Shown: piece after piece, positions 5,684 through 7,358 of the stretch
Position numbering within the stretch: the first letter of the stretch is position 1
How the letters are laid out: every line of letters begins with the position of its first letter
Assembly: GCA_903897205.1 (NCBI GenBank)
Contig: CAIUAS010000008.1
Span: 1 to 7,358 of the forward strand
DNA length: 7,358 bases
Direction: 5' to 3'
DNA from: an uncultured Gammaproteobacteria bacterium
GTDB taxonomy: Bacteria; Pseudomonadota; Gammaproteobacteria; CAIUAS01
Notes under the pieces: generated by a model
Seen by the model: the letters and a program-made list of their open reading frames with translations, nothing else
Database searches by the model: none
Told to the model about the DNA's origin: nothing
Position numbers and translations under genes: made by a program

Positions 5684-5756
5684 CCAGTGGGAGAAATCAC
5701 TTCCACTGGAAGGCCAGATTTCTCCCTATTTATTTTCAACAGTAAAGGAGAAATCT
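5684..5756 (+). promoter_or_regulatory. Four-arm RNA leader 5, before the DUF6094 gene
   Basis: Hairpin A (5684-5709) has a 10-bp stem, CCAGTGGGAG with CTTCCACTGG, one G-U, loop AAATCA. AGATTTCTCC (arm 3, 5716-5725) is the exact reverse complement of GGAGAAATCT (arm 4, 5747-5756), the ribosome binding site, which ends 1 base before the ATG. GGGAGAAATC in hairpin A (5689-5698) is exactly complementary to GATTTCTCCC (5717-5726), so arm 1 competes with the real binding site on equal terms. Confidence 0.8.
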
Positions 5757-5757
5757 T

Positions 5758-6858
5758 ATGGCTTTAATGTTTCAAAGACTTGCCCATAATTTTGCAAAAA
5801 ATGGGTATTTTCCAATGGACAGTGAAACACTGACACGTATTTTGTCAGCGATTCAACCGTTTAATAATGCTGATAAGCGGATTTTTGATCCGTGTGCGGG
5901 GGAAGGGATTGCATTGGCTGAGTGTAAACAGCATTTAGGTGCTGATAATACTCAAGCCTTTGGCATTGAATATGACGAAGAACGGGCTTGGCACGCTAAG
6001 TCATTATTAGATCGTTGTATTCATGCCGATTTGCAACACTGTGTTATTGGGCAACGCTCGTTTGGATTGCTGTTTTTAAATCCTCCTTATGGGGATTTAG
6101 TAGCGGACAAAGCACAAACAGGGTTTGTTCAAAAAGGCCGCCCACGCTTGGAAAAATTATTTTATCAACGCACGGTATCTACGCTGCAATGGGGTGGAAT
6201 TTTAGTGCTGATTATTCCTTATTATGTTTTAGATAAAGAATTTTCACATTGGATTTCCCAAAGCTTTGGCCACGTTGAAACTTATTTAGCGCTGGAACAG
6301 CGTTTCAAACAAATTGTTTTGTTTGGAATACGCCAAAAGCGCGAAATGATTTTACATGCGAACCTTACTAAAATGCGTTTAGAAAAAATCGGTCAGGGAC
6401 ATTTACCCCCTGAATTGCCGGAGCTTTATTCAACAGGCCCATATTTCGTGCCGGCTGTGACCCATCCAGAGGTGAAATTTTTTAGTTCACACGTGGATGC
6501 CAGGCAGTTAAGTGAAGTGGTGACACGTAACCCGTGTCTATGGAGCCATTTTAAAGGGCGGTTTCATAATGCGGTGGTTCCGGCAAGACGACCGCTGATG
6601 CCGCTTTCTGAATGGCATTTAGCGCTTTCGCTAGCGGCTGGACAAGTAGCCGGTGTTGTGGAGTCGCAGAATGGACGAACCTTCATTATTAAAGGCGATA
6701 CGTATAAAGAAATTTCTATTTCTAAAGCGTATGAACCAACGCCTAAAGGTGAATTGGTCGAAATTACCACGCATCTCGATAAATTTGTGCCGGTTATTCG
6801 AGCCATTGATATGACACCGAAGAGTAAAACCTTTGGCCAAGTATTAATCATCAAATAA
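5758..6858 (+). CDS. DUF6094 SAM-dependent methyltransferase-like ICE protein (366 aa)
   Basis: AAGGAG lies 7 bases before the ATG. The protein opens MALMFQRLAHNFAKNGYFP, the hallmark start of DUF6094 proteins of ICEclc-type elements. Motif I for S-adenosylmethionine is DPCAGEG (44-50), followed by an acidic EYD at 71-73 after the next strand, and the catalytic motif IV is NPPY (108-111), as in N6-adenine DNA and glutamine methyltransferases. RLEKLFYQRT (130-139) and LIIPYYVLD (151-159) are also typical. Residues 200-366 form a C-terminal part of unknown role, possibly substrate recognition. Length fits the family. No restriction endonuclease lies beside it in the window, so it may modify DNA of the element or host, or a protein; the substrate is not known. 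It follows the DUF3275 gene after a 117-base spacer containing leader 5. Confidence 0.85.
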   Translation: MALMFQRLAHNFAKNGYFPMDSETLTRILSAIQPFNNADKRIFDPCAGEGIALAECKQHLGADNTQAFGIEYDEERAWHAKSLLDRCIHADLQHCVIGQRSFGLLFLNPPYGDLVADKAQTGFVQKGRPRLEKLFYQRTVSTLQWGGILVLIIPYYVLDKEFSHWISQSFGHVETYLALEQRFKQIVLFGIRQKREMILHANLTKMRLEKIGQGHLPPELPELYSTGPYFVPAVTHPEVKFFSSHVDARQLSEVVTRNPCLWSHFKGRFHNAVVPARRPLMPLSEWHLALSLAAGQVAGVVESQNGRTFIIKGDTYKEISISKAYEPTPKGELVEITTHLDKFVPVIRAIDMTPKSKTFGQVLIIK

Positions 6859-6883
6859 TCGCTCATTGATAGGAGAAAATGTC

Positions 6884-7358
6884 ATGACACTTTACAGCAT
6901 TGAAGAAGTGGCCAATTTGTATGTGGATGCCGCAGTGGCCGATGATAATGATCAGCTGCTTTTTTTATCGGCGTGGGGATTAGATACCGCGATACAGGAA
7001 TTTTTAGCTAAACTCTCGATTTCAAATCATGAGGGCGGTTTAAAAAATTTCAAAATACGTGCTGAAAATCACTCACGCAGGTATCGAGTGCGAGATGCGA
7101 ATGTATTAGAAAAATATACAGGACGCACGGTAAAAGAGTCTTGTTTCGATAAATTAATACATCTTTGGTTACATGATCGATTGGCCACTCAAATTGATTA
7201 TGCGAACCGGCGTTGCCTATTATTAAAACAACAGAGTGACGATGCTGAAAAATTTTCACAACAGCTATGGCAAATGGTGCGAACTGTTTGTCCAGTGCCC
7301 CTGTTGCCTGAATGGGAACAGGTGATGGGAGAATTTACAGCATGGGGATGGATTAAAA
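6884..7358 (+). CDS. Unrecognised ICE-associated protein, 3' end outside window (first 158 aa)
   Basis: From the ATG at 6884, preceded by AGGAG 9 bases upstream, the frame is open to the right edge, giving at least 158 residues. It starts MTLYSIEEVANLYVDAAVADD and contains WGLDTAIQEF (35-44), a basic stretch near ENHSRRYRVRD, and LLPEWEQVMGEF, the last close to the visible end. It has no signal peptide or membrane helix and looks like a soluble, mostly helical protein. It begins 25 bases after the DUF6094 stop with no hairpin leader, so it is probably co-transcribed and translated with that gene. In related elements an uncharacterised gene followed by a helicase occupies this place; that is from memory of gene order and not visible here. 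The role is unknown. Confidence 0.75.
   Translation, partial: MTLYSIEEVANLYVDAAVADDNDQLLFLSAWGLDTAIQEFLAKLSISNHEGGLKNFKIRAENHSRRYRVRDANVLEKYTGRTVKESCFDKLIHLWLHDRLATQIDYANRRCLLLKQQSDDAEKFSQQLWQMVRTVCPVPLLPEWEQVMGEFTAWGWIK

Noticed and set aside
3409..5756. The five hairpin leaders as a CRISPR array or simple dispersed repeat
   Set aside because: They are not identical repeats with spacers; each has its own sequence matched to its gene, and only the architecture recurs.
6564..6866. 100-codon reverse-strand open frame inside the DUF6094 gene
   Set aside because: It lies opposite a recognised coding region, has no family likeness, and its start would sit at the 3' end of that gene without a ribosome binding site.
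7050..7259. Reverse-strand open frame near the right edge
   Set aside because: The forward frame from 6884 has a good start and stays open throughout; the reverse frame looks like its shadow.

Overview
The window joins two unrelated accessory regions of what looks like a gammaproteobacterium. Legionellales or a similar AT-leaning lineage would fit the codon use and ICE gene content, but nothing seen here fixes the species. Base composition is mostly AT-rich, apart from the GC-richer first ~400 bases.

Left part (1-3237). The 3' end of a long protein gene enters from the left edge. It looks like the tip of a polymorphic toxin: a GC-richer core, then an AT-rich C-terminal domain. A small acidic ORF overlaps its stop by ATGA and is the probable immunity gene. 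Next comes a 5' fragment of an IS256-family (mutator-type) insertion sequence, cut off after residue 238 of its transposase, so the second and third catalytic residues and the right end are missing. An opposite-strand gene for a small two-helix membrane protein follows, then about 470 bases of AT-rich sequence with no convincing gene and a cluster of dyad repeats at its right end.

Right part (3238-7358). All genes run rightwards and match the conserved core of ICEclc/SPI-7-type integrative and conjugative elements: single-stranded DNA-binding protein (ssb), a DUF3577/STY4534-like protein, a coiled-coil tail-anchored protein, a 50-residue ORF, a DUF3275 protein, a DUF6094 methyltransferase-like protein, and the start of an unrecognised conserved-looking gene that leaves the window. 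The parA/dnaB/parB genes often found upstream of ssb, and topoisomerase III often found after DUF3577, are not in the window.

The most striking signal lies between these ICE genes. Five of the seven (ssb, DUF3577, the 50-aa ORF, DUF3275, DUF6094) are preceded by the same four-arm leader. A G-rich hairpin (arms 1 and 2) is followed by a strand (arm 3) complementary to the gene's own Shine-Dalgarno region (arm 4), which ends 0-2 bases before the ATG. Arm 3/4 sequences differ from gene to gene yet stay complementary. In every copy arm 1 is a near copy of that gene's ribosome binding site and can also pair with arm 3. This is the design of a translational switch (1:2 plus 3:4 is OFF; 1:3 is ON), reused with gene-specific sequence through one mobile element. 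The two genes without a leader sit 25-30 bases after an upstream gene and have plain ribosome binding sites, so they are probably expressed with it.
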